Assembly: GCF_963675165.1 (NCBI RefSeq)
Contig: NC_087382.1
Coordinates: 4,751,963 to 4,815,962 of the forward strand
Direction: 5' to 3'
Source of the DNA: Halichondria panicea
Taxonomy: Eukaryota; Porifera; Demospongiae; Suberitida; Halichondriidae
Length of the DNA: 64,000 nt
Position numbers and translations under genes: made by a program. The notes under the pieces are model-generated. The model ran no database searches. It saw only the letters and a list, made by a program, of their open reading frames with translations, and was not told the DNA's origin. The first letter of the stretch is position 1, and the number at the start of each line of letters is the position of its first letter. Positions 23,501 to 34,585 of this stretch are shown here, in pieces.

Positions 23501-26500
23501 TAATCCATACTGTATATATAGGATCATCTGCTCTACCAGTGAATCTTCCATCGCTTATGTACACATATCACCTCACTACTGCCCAAGTTGACAGTAAAAT
23601 TCAACAAAAGCACATTTCATATTTGGCTGTCTACTTTGATAATTCTGAGCACTATGTTGATGCAATGGAATTAACCCGTGGCGAGAAAAATGATGTCAAG
23701 AAATGTGCAGATAACCGTGAAGCCATGATCAAGTGCTTGAACATCTGGATAGAAAAGAAATTCTCACAAGTAACGTTCAGGATCCTTTTGGAGATGTTAG
23801 TAAAATTGAAAAAAGAGGGGATTGCTTCTGATGTCTGTCAGTGCTTGAAAGTAAGGTTGTGAATATTTAAGCACACTTCTATCTACTGTATACTACTACA
23901 ATATTTAAACGATGCCTTATAGCCTTGCACTTAGCCAGCTTTTTGATTGTCTTTCAGAATCTACCAGTATCGCCTATTGACATTGCTACCCCTTCTTTGA
24001 AGTCAGGAGCCCATAAAGATTCACTCAACTCGGTTCCAACTCAGTCTAGTATGCAAGAAACAACTGAAACATATCAAGGTATAATTATGGTTATCCTATT
24101 TTTTTTCCATTTTATTGAGTTGATACTCTTACATTGTGTGTTCTCAGAATCCAGTGTGGAAACACTTAAGGGGCAGCTAGAAAAAGAGAGTGATGTACAC
24201 CAACCTGACCACTCAGCTGAAACAACAGATGTTGGTGAGACGTCTTCTGGAGATGAGGGTGCCACTGACATTTTCGTATGTCCTTACTGTAAAGAGTGTT
24301 CTCCACAACAATTCTTTTCTGAAAAAGGGTGTCCCAAGAAGACAAGATCTCTCAAAATTACCAACCTTTTCCCTTACCTTGATGTTTCTGGTCTTGCTGA
24401 CGAAGATGTCATTTATTTGGAAGAAAAATTAATATCCGACACTAGAGATATCATGATCAAGTTTTCTAATTTCTCGGTGTACATTAGGAAGTCACTTGAA
24501 GGACAAGATACCTTAAACAATCTACGAGATCGTATACTGAGTTCTATAGCTTCACTAAAAGATCAAAATGTGAGCGGATTTGATACTGCGCATGAAGAAT
24601 TGATTCTTGCAACAGAAAGCTTGGCCAAAATTTTCTCCATACTTCGAGTCTACAACTACATCTCATTCCTAAACTATCAAATCATTGAACAGCTTATTCA
24701 AGACCATGGAACGGATGATGATCACAAAAGGCTATGCCAATATATCACTAATTTGAATATCTTCTGCCAACGAAATGTTTTTGAAGTCCCTTGGTCTGCT
24801 TTCCCTTCACGCAAATCTCGTAAGACGGCCGAAATGTTTGCTCTTAAATGCACAGAGGCAGCGTTATCACTAGGGAGGGTTCGGATGCTACAAGACAATG
24901 TTGCTAAAATCTTAGGCCTAGAACCCAAGGCTTTACAACTTTGCTCCGTCAAGAAAGGTTGTGTTGAGTTACAATTCTTGGTTTCCGTAGCTGTTGCTGA
25001 GTATATCTTCCCACTGTCCCCTTCTCAACAGTCAGCACTCAGTGGGATTGGAGCTATTCTTCTTCCACTTGAGGAAGAAAAGGAGAAAGAAAATATGTAA
25101 GTGAAAGATCAAGTATGTATACTTGCTTAGCAAGTGAATAGTATCGATCGATCAGTATCATGTTTTATGTAGATATGCCATATCAGCGCTGGCAGAAGCG
25201 GTCTGGTAGACTCGGCAACTGGGGACCAATATCTTTGAATCATAGATTAGTATGTTCTCTAGACTATGCTCAGTATACAGTCCTTGAATCACACTGTACA
25301 TGTGTTAGCTATACCTCTTGGAAATCAGCCAATGGTTCTTAGGTCCTAAAAATGTTATCCTCCGGCAGGACGGGAGGCTAAAACCAAAAGTTTGGCCACC
25401 TATTGTTGCCTGACCATTGTCAATTAGCTTCCGGACATCTAATTGTTCTGTACATATTTACTCATGCAGGCAGGTCACAGATGTGGATCTTCCCATTTTT
25501 AATGAGGTTCTAGCTCAGTCATCCCACAAACAAATGCAACAACATGCTGTAGCTAATGATGGAGGGCCCCCAACACTTGAAGATGGAGAGCTGCGACGAC
25601 CCCTAAAAGCAGAGGAATTGCACTCGCATCCTGTTGCCATTGATCAGGTAATTTTTATTTGTCATGGAATGTACGTAGACTATATACAATAATGCATACA
25701 GGATGAGAATACTCTCATTACTGCCTGTGAAAAAGGAGACATTAAGACCGTGATATTGCTGATTGACAAGGGAGCAAACGTGGATGAGAATAACATGGTA
25801 TATATACGTTCCTCTGAGGCTGGCCCAATGCTAAATACATGCATATAGCGCATATAGCAATGGTTATACTGTTTTTTTACAGGACGGGATGACCCCACTG
25901 TATGTTGCCTGTGAGAATAGCCACACTGAGATTGCCCAGTTGCTGATTGACAAAGGAGCAGATGTGAACAGACGGAACAAGGTATATGCTGCTACCAGCT
26001 TAGTGGTACAGTTTGTCAAATGTTATCAATTTGTGGCCAAGATCAACTTAAGCCAGTTTGCGAATGTAAACATGACCCACCGAAAAATGTCACAATATAG
26101 TTGTATATTATAATAATTATGTGTGTGCACTTCCTTCCGATTTTTATAGCTTCAGGAAAGAAACACCCCACTCTATGTTGCCTGTGAAAAAGGCCACACT
26201 AAAACTGCCCAGATACTGATTGACAGGGGAGCATGTGTGAAGTGGTGGAATATGGTATGCTATGCTAAGAGCTACATATAAGCTGTATGGAAAAAAATTT
26301 AAATTCAGCCAGCTTTATCCGGGGGCGGATACCGCCTGTTCCCCCAGTCCATTGACAGTAGATAGCTGTTACAGCGGTATGTTCAAGAACTTAATTAGCT
26401 AGCTGTCAAGATAAGCATGCAGGTATAGCCTAGCTCAGCCTATAAACCCAGTAGCTGATCCAGGAGAGATCCCAGGGTTCCATGGAACCGCCCTTTCATA

Positions 26501-27218
26501 TGGCTTTAGTAAACCTAGCTATATTTTCAGGTTTTGCAATTTGATGATTGTACCTGTTGTTTTGATGCGTCAACTGCCAAAATGACCAAATATTTCAGTG
26601 AGAACAAATATTTCACCGTACTAGCTGAAAGAAATTGTCCGGGGACCCAACATTTTCAGGGTCACCGCAAAAAATCTGTGGTGAACCAAAATGTTTTGTG
26701 ACAGGCTTACAGTATGTCAAAAGTAAAATTGTATAGCCAGTAGATCTATAGCCACTAAAATTCTACAGGAATGGAACACCCCACTCCACGTAACTTGTGA
26801 GAACGGCCACACTGAGACTGCCCAGTTGTTGATTGACAGTGGAGCGGTTGTGAACAATAAGAACAAGGTATCCAATACAAGATCTATAATATAGTGAAGT
26901 ATTAACCATAATAAGTGACTCTTAGGATATTATGTCACACAGCACAAGTCATATGGTTCCTATATTGATATTATATGTCATGTATGAACACAGGAAGGAA
27001 ATACACCACTCCATGTTGCCTGTGAGAATAGACACACTGAAACTGCCCAGTTGCTGATTGACAAGGGAGCAGATGTGACGAAGGTACAATATTTTTTGTT
27101 AACGCTTTTCAGTGCTTCTCCCCGGCCAATTCTCACATCGCATCGTTTTAGTGGTCGGTCTTACATTATTTTAGAATATTATAGGCTGCCCCAGCACTTT
27201 ACTTTCGCCAGGCACTAG
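20540..27218 (+). CDS. 2A-Death-Death-ankyrin protein with hydrophobic leader, 12 exons
   Basis: Plus-strand exons with matching phases are 20540-20879, 21736-21981, 23339-23419, 23522-23850, 23958-24078, 24148-25096, 25470-25647, 25702-25797, 25883-25981, 26156-26254, 26769-26867 and 26994-27083. Without another intron the frame runs on to TAG at 27216-27218 (~953 residues). Residues 54-66 and 81-102 are hydrophobic, and 103-111 read GDVESNPGP, a canonical 2A signal. Residues ~118-190 and ~223-332 are Death-like domains. Residues 373-689 form an unnamed helical domain, and ~749-909 are five ankyrin repeats (TPL.VAC...H....LLID.GA). 2A makes the ribosome skip the Gly-Pro bond, which would separate a short hydrophobic peptide from a cytosolic Death-ankyrin adaptor. 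Start alternatives are ATG 20540 or ATG 20555 (MGITVELWRARIG). The 3' end is the least certain part. Confidence 0.75.
20846..20872 (+). other. 2A translational recoding (ribosome-skipping) signal
   Basis: The codons read GDVESNPGP, matching the D(V/I)ExNPGP consensus, and are preceded by the Leu-rich stretch (HLLLLA) typical of active 2A sequences. Skipping would occur between the Gly at 20867-20869 and the Pro at 20870-20872. The donor GTAAGT follows seven bases later, so the 2A closes the first exon. Confidence 0.85.
20930..21705. mobile_element. 776 bp foldback element in intron 1 of the 2A gene
   Basis: ATGGGAGGTGATCACCGCC ... GGCGGTGATCACCTCCCAT, with inverted repeats of at least 35 bp, flanked by TCATAACT / ACATAACT (7 of 8 match), suggesting an 8-bp target. 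Each arm carries tandem ~40 bp units with ATGATGCTGTTTTAAAA and TTTTTTTACAGAGG. The unique centre (about 21230-21460) is open on both strands and could be captured sequence; I do not recognise it. Confidence 0.75.
22060..22836. mobile_element. 777 bp Mutator-like MITE in intron 2 of the 2A gene
   Basis: Ends TAGCCTCTACACAGGC and (reverse complement) TAGCCTCGTTCCCAGGCC. Perfect 9-bp target duplication TATTGGCTC at 22051-22059 and 22837-22845. The interior (GTTCAATAAGAT..., CGGGAAGTCGCGTGAGGG, CAGCAAGCTGGACATGG) is shared with the element at 42961-45655, which makes them sister copies. Confidence 0.85.
22846..23338. other. Rest of intron 2
   Basis: Next to the 9-bp duplication is a hairpin: TTGGCTCAGTAGTG ... 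CACTACTAAGCCAATAT (22840-22905). Sequence from about 23090 (AAAAGGGACCATTTCAGG... TGATCTGCCCACTCA) resembles 28010-28170 upstream of NLR1. No exon is seen before 23339. Confidence 0.4.
26255..26768. other. Ankyrin intron with transposon-derived scraps
   Basis: CCGGGGGCGGATACCGCC near 26320 and CCAGTAGCTGATCCAGG near 26450 resemble hAT-type ends, but no second end was matched. No exon is seen. Confidence 0.3.
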
Positions 27219-27594
27219 CTCAGCTTTGCAAGGTTAGGATTACTCCACCATGTACTGTACTCTATCTAGTTGATCCCAGTATGTGTCAATTAACTCTAGT
27301 AGTGTAGTTTTGGCAAAAAATGAAATAGATTACTCGCCGAAAATTGAATTATTGGACAGTTTTATTCTAGTGATCACAGCTCCGACTGGAAGTAACTTGG
27401 CCCATCCAAATTTTCGCTGGTTAGTAGTCCCATAGCCACCTATTGGTGTGTGCAGTTAGTTGTGGGAAGAATTTACTAGTTTTTCAGTTGTGCATTATAC
27501 ACATTTAGCTGATGATTATTGACGTCTGACGAAATTCGGTAGTCTACTCTAGAGATAAGTTTTGGGGTCTAAATCATAAAACATGTACATACGG

Positions 27595-27671
27595 TATCTA
27601 TGTGTTATAGTGTCCCTCATTCCTCGGGAAAGCTCTCGGGATTTGAGACACTATACTATAACACATAGATA
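27595..27671. repeat. Hairpin palindrome
   Basis: Arms TATCTATGTGTTATAGTGTC and ACTATAACACATAGATA enclose CCTCGGGAAAGCTCTCGGG. Probably a tiny MITE. Confidence 0.6.
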
Positions 27672-27904
27672 TATAGCTATACCTCATAGTCTTTACCTAT
27701 TGCTCCTCACCACGTAGCACTATGCCTATATGTTGCTCAGTTTATACCACTAGAAACTGTTTGTGCACATACTATAAATGTGTTATTGGTTATTGCCCAG
27801 CACGAGTGCAACATGCCATATATTGCACTGAATGACATAATGCCAGATGCAATAACTAACTTGTTGCCCATTGACGTCAAACTTTTCTGATTGCATGTGG
27901 TCAA

Positions 27905-27968
27905 GTTTTTCCCTAATAAAATACAAGTGTTTTGAGTGAATTCATTAGTTTTGCTGAATTCCATAGTA
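27905..27968. repeat. Left copy of the inverted repeat flanking NLR1
   Basis: ACAAGTGTTTTGAGTGAATTCATTAGTTTTGC... TACTATGG-type sequence. Its reverse complement is at 34336-34382 after NLR1 (GCAAAACTAATGAATTCACTC). Confidence 0.6.
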
Positions 27969-28177
27969 AATTCTTCCCACAGCTATTGTAAAAAGTAGTA
28001 GCCTATATAAAAGGGACAAAATGAGTTATTGGGTGGTGGGTTGGGCATAACTCCAAAAGCAGATTTCATCCATTGCATTTACACCATATATACAGCAGTG
28101 CAATTTATGGTAGTGATGCAACATGCCGTATACAGATCACTGGATTGCTTTAATCTGCCCACTCACTAGGCAACAAT

Positions 28178-28440
28178 GGCTACTACCAGGAGCACATAAA
28201 GGGAAGGAGCATCTAACTCCCTAGAATAGCTGTTGTCTAAGTGGTTGTAGTAACAAGTACAAACTGACAAAACGACAAAACATCAACATTTCTCTGAATA
28301 TCATTACAAGTATACTGGTATAATGATATTCACATATTTCACAACTACCATACATGGAGATATTTGGTCAAACCACTTAGACAACAGCTCTTCTACACAG
28401 TTAGATGCTCCTTCTCTTTATGTGCTCCTGCTACTACCCA
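28178..28440. mobile_element. Foldback element with ~85 bp arms
   Basis: Left arm CAGGAGCACATAAAGGGAAGG ... GCTGTTGTCTAAGTGGTT; right arm AACCACTTAGACAACAGC ... CTTCTCTTTATGTGCTCCTG. No coding content. Confidence 0.7.
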
Positions 28441-28475
28441 CTAAAAATAGCACAATCATAATAAAAATTATCCTG

Positions 28476-28492
28476 AAATTGTCAGTGAGTAT
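28476..28492 (+). promoter_or_regulatory. Decayed first mini-exon of NLR1 (start codon lost)
   Basis: CTGAAATTGTCAGTGAGTATC aligns with the first exon and donor of NLR2 (GAAATGGCAGTGAGTATC) and NLR4 (AAATGGTCAGTGAGTATC). ATG has become TTG here, while the donor GTGAGT is kept. The upstream phrase ACCCACTAAAAATAG also matches, but the TATA box is degraded to ATAATAAAAA. Confidence 0.6.
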
Positions 28493-28536
28493 CTATAGTT
28501 CTTGTCTGTTAAGCGATTATAGGTCTTGCATATTTC

Positions 28537-29027
28537 TCACCTACTACACTTTTACCAGTCTTGCTCATTGCACTAGGCCTGTTCAGCTTCTGTGTATATA
28601 CAAAAAATTTCCAGTTTAATAACAGGAGAGGTTATTTTCAGTAGCTTACCTTTGCTCGCCTACCAGCCTGGCATATAGATGGCCAGCTAGCCGTGTAACT
28701 GTTGTTTTTTCTGGCTGGTTGCAGTGAGGGAGGTGGGGCTGACTTTTATAATTGAACAGAGAGGGGAAGTACCCGTATGGGCAAGGGTTTGAGTATGGAC
28801 AGGAGCCCTAGCTGCATGGGTGTGGACAAGCTAGTTATCTTCTTGAATGATTTAATGGTATTGCTATACATGCAGCTAGCTTTGGTATTCATGCAAGCGG
28901 CTGGGATCCATAGCAAATAGCAAATCAGAGGAGCATGCACAGTGCCTTGGGGTTTATGACAGTAAACCACACCTCTCCTTCGGGCCACGTCCTTGTGATC
29001 GAGAGGTTTGTACTGTCATAAACCCCT
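28537..29027. mobile_element. Dispersed repeat copy in the NLR1 first intron (same family as 970-1806)
   Basis: Shares CACCTACTACACTTTT, CAGTTTAATAAC, TTTTTTCTGGCTGGTT and the palindrome GGGGTTTATGACAGTAAACC ... ACTGTCATAAACCCCTCTACAC with 940-1806. It separates the decayed mini-exon from the main NLR1 exon. Confidence 0.65.
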
Positions 29028-29127
29028 CTACACACTGATACTTACACTAACACAAACAAAACAGCAAAGCACAATTACTTTATATAATAGTCCTTTTTAT
29101 TTTTAGGAAAATTGTTCTGCTGTATCC

Positions 29128-32100
29128 ATGGCTCCTGATGCAACTGATGAAATGTCAGCAGAAACAAAGTATCCATCTATACCTAATGCTAGCACTCATG
29201 GTATGCCTCAAGGTTATCCACCACCCAACTGGTATCAGCACGAGAATTTATTTCCTGATATGAAGCCATGGTATGTACAAACTAGCGACACACCGATGCC
29301 TCTATCCAATGAGTATTTGCCAATGTATGCCTTTTACCACCCTCCAATACAAGAAATCCCTCCAGCAGTAGATAATACTTCGAATTCAACTGTATCTATA
29401 GATCTGGAATCTACTATATTGAGCTTAATGCAAAGTGTGACTTCAGAAAGCGAAGATAGTATAACTGATCAGGTAATTCCGCACAAAAATGTACATACTA
29501 CTCCAACTGTTTCGCTGCACAACGATTCATCAGTATCATCTGGTCCGGAAGCCAAAAGATTGCGCATAACTGAACAATCTGGTCAATCTAAATCAGTTGT
29601 TAGCACTAGTTCTCATCAAATCGATGTCGACTGTCAATCAGACAAAGGTAGTATAGCAAGGCTACCTACCGCTCCAATTGCTTCACTGCACAATAATTCG
29701 TCAGTAATATTTCCAGCAGCCAAAAGGTTGCGCTTAACTGATAGTTTGGAACAACCAGCTGGTCCATCTCAGTCAGCTGTTACTAGCCCTAGTTCTCAAA
29801 ACATTAGTAGTCAACATTATTCTCACGGCACTACAGAGCGTTGCAGCCAATTACCAGACCCATCAGAGGAGAACTTTGCGTTTGTGTATGAGAAACTCCA
29901 CAGTATTTGTTCCAAATGGCGTAATCTTGGTCTAGCCCTTGGCCTACTACCGTCAACTCTTCAGCAAATTTCTAATGACAATAGAGAAAAATGTGAAGAA
30001 TGTTTGCGAGAAACTCTTCTTAAAATTAGACAGTTAACATGGACGAAAATCATCGAAGCTTTGAGGAAACATACCGTTAATGAAAATGAATTAGCAACCG
30101 AGATAGAGTCAGAAGTAGTAGCAATGGATCCGCCTACACCAGCACCAAATAGTTTGTCAGGAAAAATCTCGTTAGAAGAGTTTTGTCTTCTTCCAATCGA
30201 TAAAGTTTGGTATCAGCTTGGTCTCTGGTTGGGAGTTGAAGAACAAAGGTTGATTAAAATAAAGAAGAAAGACAAGAAACTAAATTTATTATTTAGAGCT
30301 TTCTTGGAGCTTTGTTATGAAACGACTGATTACAAACGCTTATGCGAAAGGTTCCCTGATGACCAAAAAGAAAAAGCTCGAAGACTACTTGAAAGTGAAA
30401 AGTATGAAGACTTTATTAAACTATTTCCCCTAAATAAACAAGTTGATGCAAGAACATTAGTAGAGATGTCAAAATCTACGTTTCTACGGCTGATCACTGC
30501 TCTTGTGAGAGTGGGAAAAAGGGACGTGGCAGAAAATATTTGCACAGACAGAGGTAAGCCACTCAAGCCCATGCGTTTACCATTGTAATACCTAATTATT
30601 TTGCAGGTGTATCGCTGACTGATCTTGCTGACAGTAAACCACCTCCTGAGTGTGTAGTGATGTATGCTGACTATCTGAAGAGCAAGTACAGAGAGATGTC
30701 TATCCTACCAGATTCTGACTGGCCCCCAAGCATAGCTACCAAAGAGCACTATACTAATTTGGCACTAATTCAGAAAGAAAGGAATTACTTACAAACTGAA
30801 AAGGATATAAATAATGTTTCTAAAGATTATGCACATGGAAATATTGATAGCATCATTGCCAAAAAGACGAGCATTGATCTTGAAGAAGCATTTTATCCTA
30901 TCATTACTCCTAAGACAAATGAAAGTCGATTAACAATTTTAATGGATGGGGCTCCAGGGATTGGGAAAACTACTATCACTAGGAAGGTGTGTATCGACTG
31001 GGCAGAAGGTGATATCCTTCCAGAGTATCAACTGGTGATTTTAGTTCCTCTTAGGGAGCTCAAAAGTTTACAAAACTTCAACAAAAAATTGCAATTGTTT
31101 AATATTTTTCCCTCTGATAACGAAGAACTCCAACAAAATGTTATAAAACACATGATGCAAGTATCTGGTGCTGGAACTCTGATAATATTTGATGGTTTCG
31201 ATGAACTTAGCTATCAAGAAAGAACTTTTTTGCAACAAAAGTCTCTTGTCCTAGACATAATAAAAGGTAAGACGCTTCATCTTTGCTCTGTGATAATTAC
31301 ATCTCGTCCTTATGCTTCTCAGCCTTTGAGAAGTTTACCTAGAGTCAATCGCCATGTCGAGGTATTGGGATTTACTAAAGAGCAAATACACGACTGTGTT
31401 TGTACTAACATTCCTGGGAAGGAAGGAAAGAAATTAATACAAAAATTGAAAGAACGATTAGACATTGGATCACTTTGTTACATTCCCCTGAATTGTAGAA
31501 TTTTGTTGTTTGTCTATATAATAGAAAGTTTCAGTCTTCCATCTACAATAACTGAACTGTACGAGATTTTCCTTCTACATACAATTAAACGACTTACTAA
31601 AAAGGGAGGACTTGATAAAGATGTATCTAGTGAGATTGATGCTGCAAAGAACTTAAATCAAATTCCATACCTCATTACAGGGCAACTAAATCATCTCTCA
31701 AAATTTGCTTTGGAAGGAATTGAGCAAAATAAACTAGTGTTTGATGACAGTAGTCTAATTGATTATGTATCTTTTGGCCTCTTAAACTCACTTTACTGCT
31801 TTACAACTACTGGTGAGGCTGCCTTCTTTCAGTTTCTCCACCTAACCATTCAAGAGTTTCTTGCTGCGAGGTATGTAGCTTCGGATGCCATGACTGATGA
31901 GCAACGTAAAAGTTTCCTAAGATCAAACATCGAGAATGAAACGTACAGAATGACCTTGCTATTTTTAGCGGGCTTAACTCAATTCAGTTTCTTGAGTTCA
32001 GGTGACTCTCTGCTGCAGCCTCAAAGTACGTTTCTGTTAGGGTCAAGTGAAAAAAAACGGATTCTGTTTTTGGCTCAACTTATCTATGAGAGTAAGAGCT

Positions 32101-34199
32101 CTTCAGATTCTATTTTGTCTCACCTCAATGGAAGCCTGGATATGTCCGGTTATCATCTCACCACGTTTGATTGTCTTGTTCTTGCACATCTTATCTCTAA
32201 TACTCCTCAAGACTTTGTCTGGGAGTTCATCGACTTGAGTAACTGTGGTATCACTATACCTACCTACTCTGTGCTTTTAAAAACTAAGCACTCCAAACAT
32301 ACAATGTTACCAGGTATTGCTATCTCGAAAACTTTGAGCTTTTGTGATATAAAAATCAGAAATGTCAAATCTAACAATACTATTCCGATCACATCCATAT
32401 TAACTCTTCTGTCTAATTCCAAAGATTCACCTCTCGAAGAACTGACGCTACCATTGGTGTATATTGAAACGTGTAAACACATGGTGCAACTCTCCCAAGC
32501 CTTAGTCAATTTCAAGGCATTTCAAACATTAAAAATTTTTCACTCCCGGTCACCTAGACAAAAAGTTACCATGATACCTACCATGATATCTAAAGAAGAA
32601 TTTGTTTTGCAATGCATTCCTTTAAGTATCTGTTCAAACTCTTTAATGCAGCTGTTAAAGTTTGCTTCTGTAGAAATTGAAAGGCTTGAAATGAATGGTA
32701 GTGATCCAGAAAATAGTGCTGTGGTATTTCAAGATTGCCCTGCTTGTGGTAGTTCAGGTGAAGATGCTGTGAAGAGCCTGTGTGAGTTCCTGAGAAAATG
32801 TAAGAATATAGAACAGATACAATTCCGTGGATGTTTCTTAAATGGGAATGCAATGCTATCTATTTTATCATCTTTATCTAAAAGTTCGACTATAAGCAGC
32901 ATTCGTATTGTGAACAATGACTCTGAGATAAGTGATAGTGAGTTAGTTGAAATGCTCGAGCATTTGCCAAGAAAATGTGTGTTTCACTTTTCAACTAAAA
33001 GAGTCAGTGTTGCGTTTAAAACCAATGAAAATGATCTCGATGTATCCAATCATGATAACTCAAAAGCATTGGGTTATGAAACCTTCCTCACCAACATCAA
33101 GTGTGTATTCCCACGACGATTCACTGGCCTGAGTGTTGAAACTTACGGTGCTGCTTTAGAGTGTTTATCACAGAATAAACATCTGGATATGGTTACGATC
33201 ATCCTAGGCAGTGATCATTGTAGTAACATTCAGCAAGACACAGTAGCAATAAAAAGTAGATTGCTTGAACTAAGCAAATCGTTGACATCATCGATAGCAT
33301 TAAGGATAAATGTTTCTCTTTTACATGATCATGGAGACATTCTTGAATATGTAGCCGAAAGTTTATGTCACAATGTCACTTTATGTACTGAGATAACAGT
33401 TACAAATGACAGAGACGATCAGAACTTGTCTGGACTGATCACATTACTGAACTCGTTGATGTTTACCCCTATTCAAAAGTTGTGTTTTAAAAATGTTCAT
33501 TTCAATACCGAATGTGCTGAAACATTAATCGAAGTGCTGAGTCATAGCAAGCTTCTCACAGTTTTAGCGATGGACGGAAATACATATTTGACCGATGCTA
33601 GTTGCACACCATCAGCTTGGAAAACATGGCGATTTTTCCGATCTATTCAAATGGAATCTCTGACAGAATTAAGTTTTAGTTACAACAGTCTTGGAACAGA
33701 GGGTACTGTGGCATTACTAGATTTTCTTCGCCACAATCCACGACTCGCTGTCTTGAAAGCATCCAATTGTGATCTGACCGATGATCTATTTGTTGATTCT
33801 TACTATTGGCAAACCTCTTCCTTGAAAAAACTGATAATAGACAGGAATATGTACATTAGCGTTGAGGGATGGACTAATCTGTTTCAAAATCTTAGGCACA
33901 ACACATCACTGATCAAATTAAACTGCTATTGTTTTCCTGATATTGGTAAAGTTTTGAATGAAATGATAATTTCAAGCAAATGTATTCAATATCTTAGAAT
34001 TAACTCATATTTATCCGTTAGTCAATATGACACTGAGTCACTAGCAAGAGCACTCGTTCAAAACCTCACTCTCAAAGAAATTACGTATGGAGATAAGTTT
34101 GACAGAGATGCTGTGGATGACCTCCAGAGAGAAATACAAAAACTAAAAAGAGACAGGAACGTCACTATATCTCCTGAATGGAATCTAAAGATACGATAG
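29128..34199 (+). CDS. NLR1: Death-NACHT-LRR receptor
   Basis: Exons 29128-30553 and 30607-34199 join in phase 1 (GTAAGC donor, TTTTGCAG acceptor), giving 1672 residues. Residues 1-240 are Pro/Tyr/Ser/His-rich and probably disordered. Residues ~243-329 are a Death-like domain and ~347-400 a second one, followed by a helical region. The NACHT ATPase has Walker A GAPGIGKTT (590-598), Walker B LIIFDGFDEL (667-676) and sensor ITSRP (706-710). The C-terminal ~650 residues include LRR-like repeats (e.g. LTELSFSYNSLGTEGTVALL). NLRs sense danger in the cytosol, oligomerise through NACHT and signal through Death domains. The start is the first ATG of the main exon, because the upstream mini-exon has lost its ATG. 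The frame is intact throughout. Confidence 0.88.
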
Positions 34200-34553
34200 G
34201 TATACATGAACTATACGATAATTATAATGCAGAGCAGATTTAATAGTTACTGAGTTTAGCTTAAGTCATTATACCTTGTGTAATTATGTCTTCGAATTCA
34301 GTTTTTCTTGTCCTAATACATGTACATGTAATTTACTATGGAAATCGGCAAAACTAATGAATTCACTCAAAACACTTTATTATAAATTCAGGAGTGCATG
34401 AATGGGTTAACGAGGTCTAATTTATAGCACAAACCACGGTACAAACAAACAATTAGTGGCCCATGCAATTCATAATAACCACCCACTAAAACTAGCCAAC
34501 AGCAATAACTTAATGTACTCTTGTTTATAGCTAGATTTAGTACATTGAGCTTC
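34200..34553. other. NLR1 3' flank and spacer
   Basis: TCGAATTCAGTTTTTCTTGTCC near 34290 resembles the tail of the minus-strand gene that follows the other NLRs, cut short here. The right copy of the inverted repeat flanking NLR1 is at 34336-34382. From about 34430 the sequence resembles the NLR4 upstream region (CACCCACTAAAACTAG). Confidence 0.4.
34336..34382. repeat. Right copy of the inverted repeat flanking NLR1
   Basis: GCAAAACTAATGAATTCACTCAAAACACTT is the reverse complement of 27905-27968. Confidence 0.6.
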
Positions 34554-34560
34554 TATAAAA
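34554..34560 (+). promoter_or_regulatory. TATA box of the NLR2 copy
   Basis: TATAAAA lies 32 bases before the mini-exon ATG at 34586. The same arrangement is kept before NLR4 (61269), together with CACCCACTAAAACTAG further upstream. This implies a very short 5' leader. Shared by two paralogues, so probably the ancestral NLR promoter. Confidence 0.65.
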
Positions 34561-34585
34561 GAAAGCGGATTCCCGACAGACAGAA

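Larger units (their letters stand above)
27219..28177. other. Intergenic DNA between the 2A gene and the NLR cluster
   Basis: No exon is recognised. It contains the hairpin at 27595-27671 (TATCTATGTGTTATAGTGTC ... ACTATAACACATAGATA) and the repeat at 27905-27968, which recurs inverted after NLR1. About 28010-28170 resembles 23090-23260. Confidence 0.45.
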
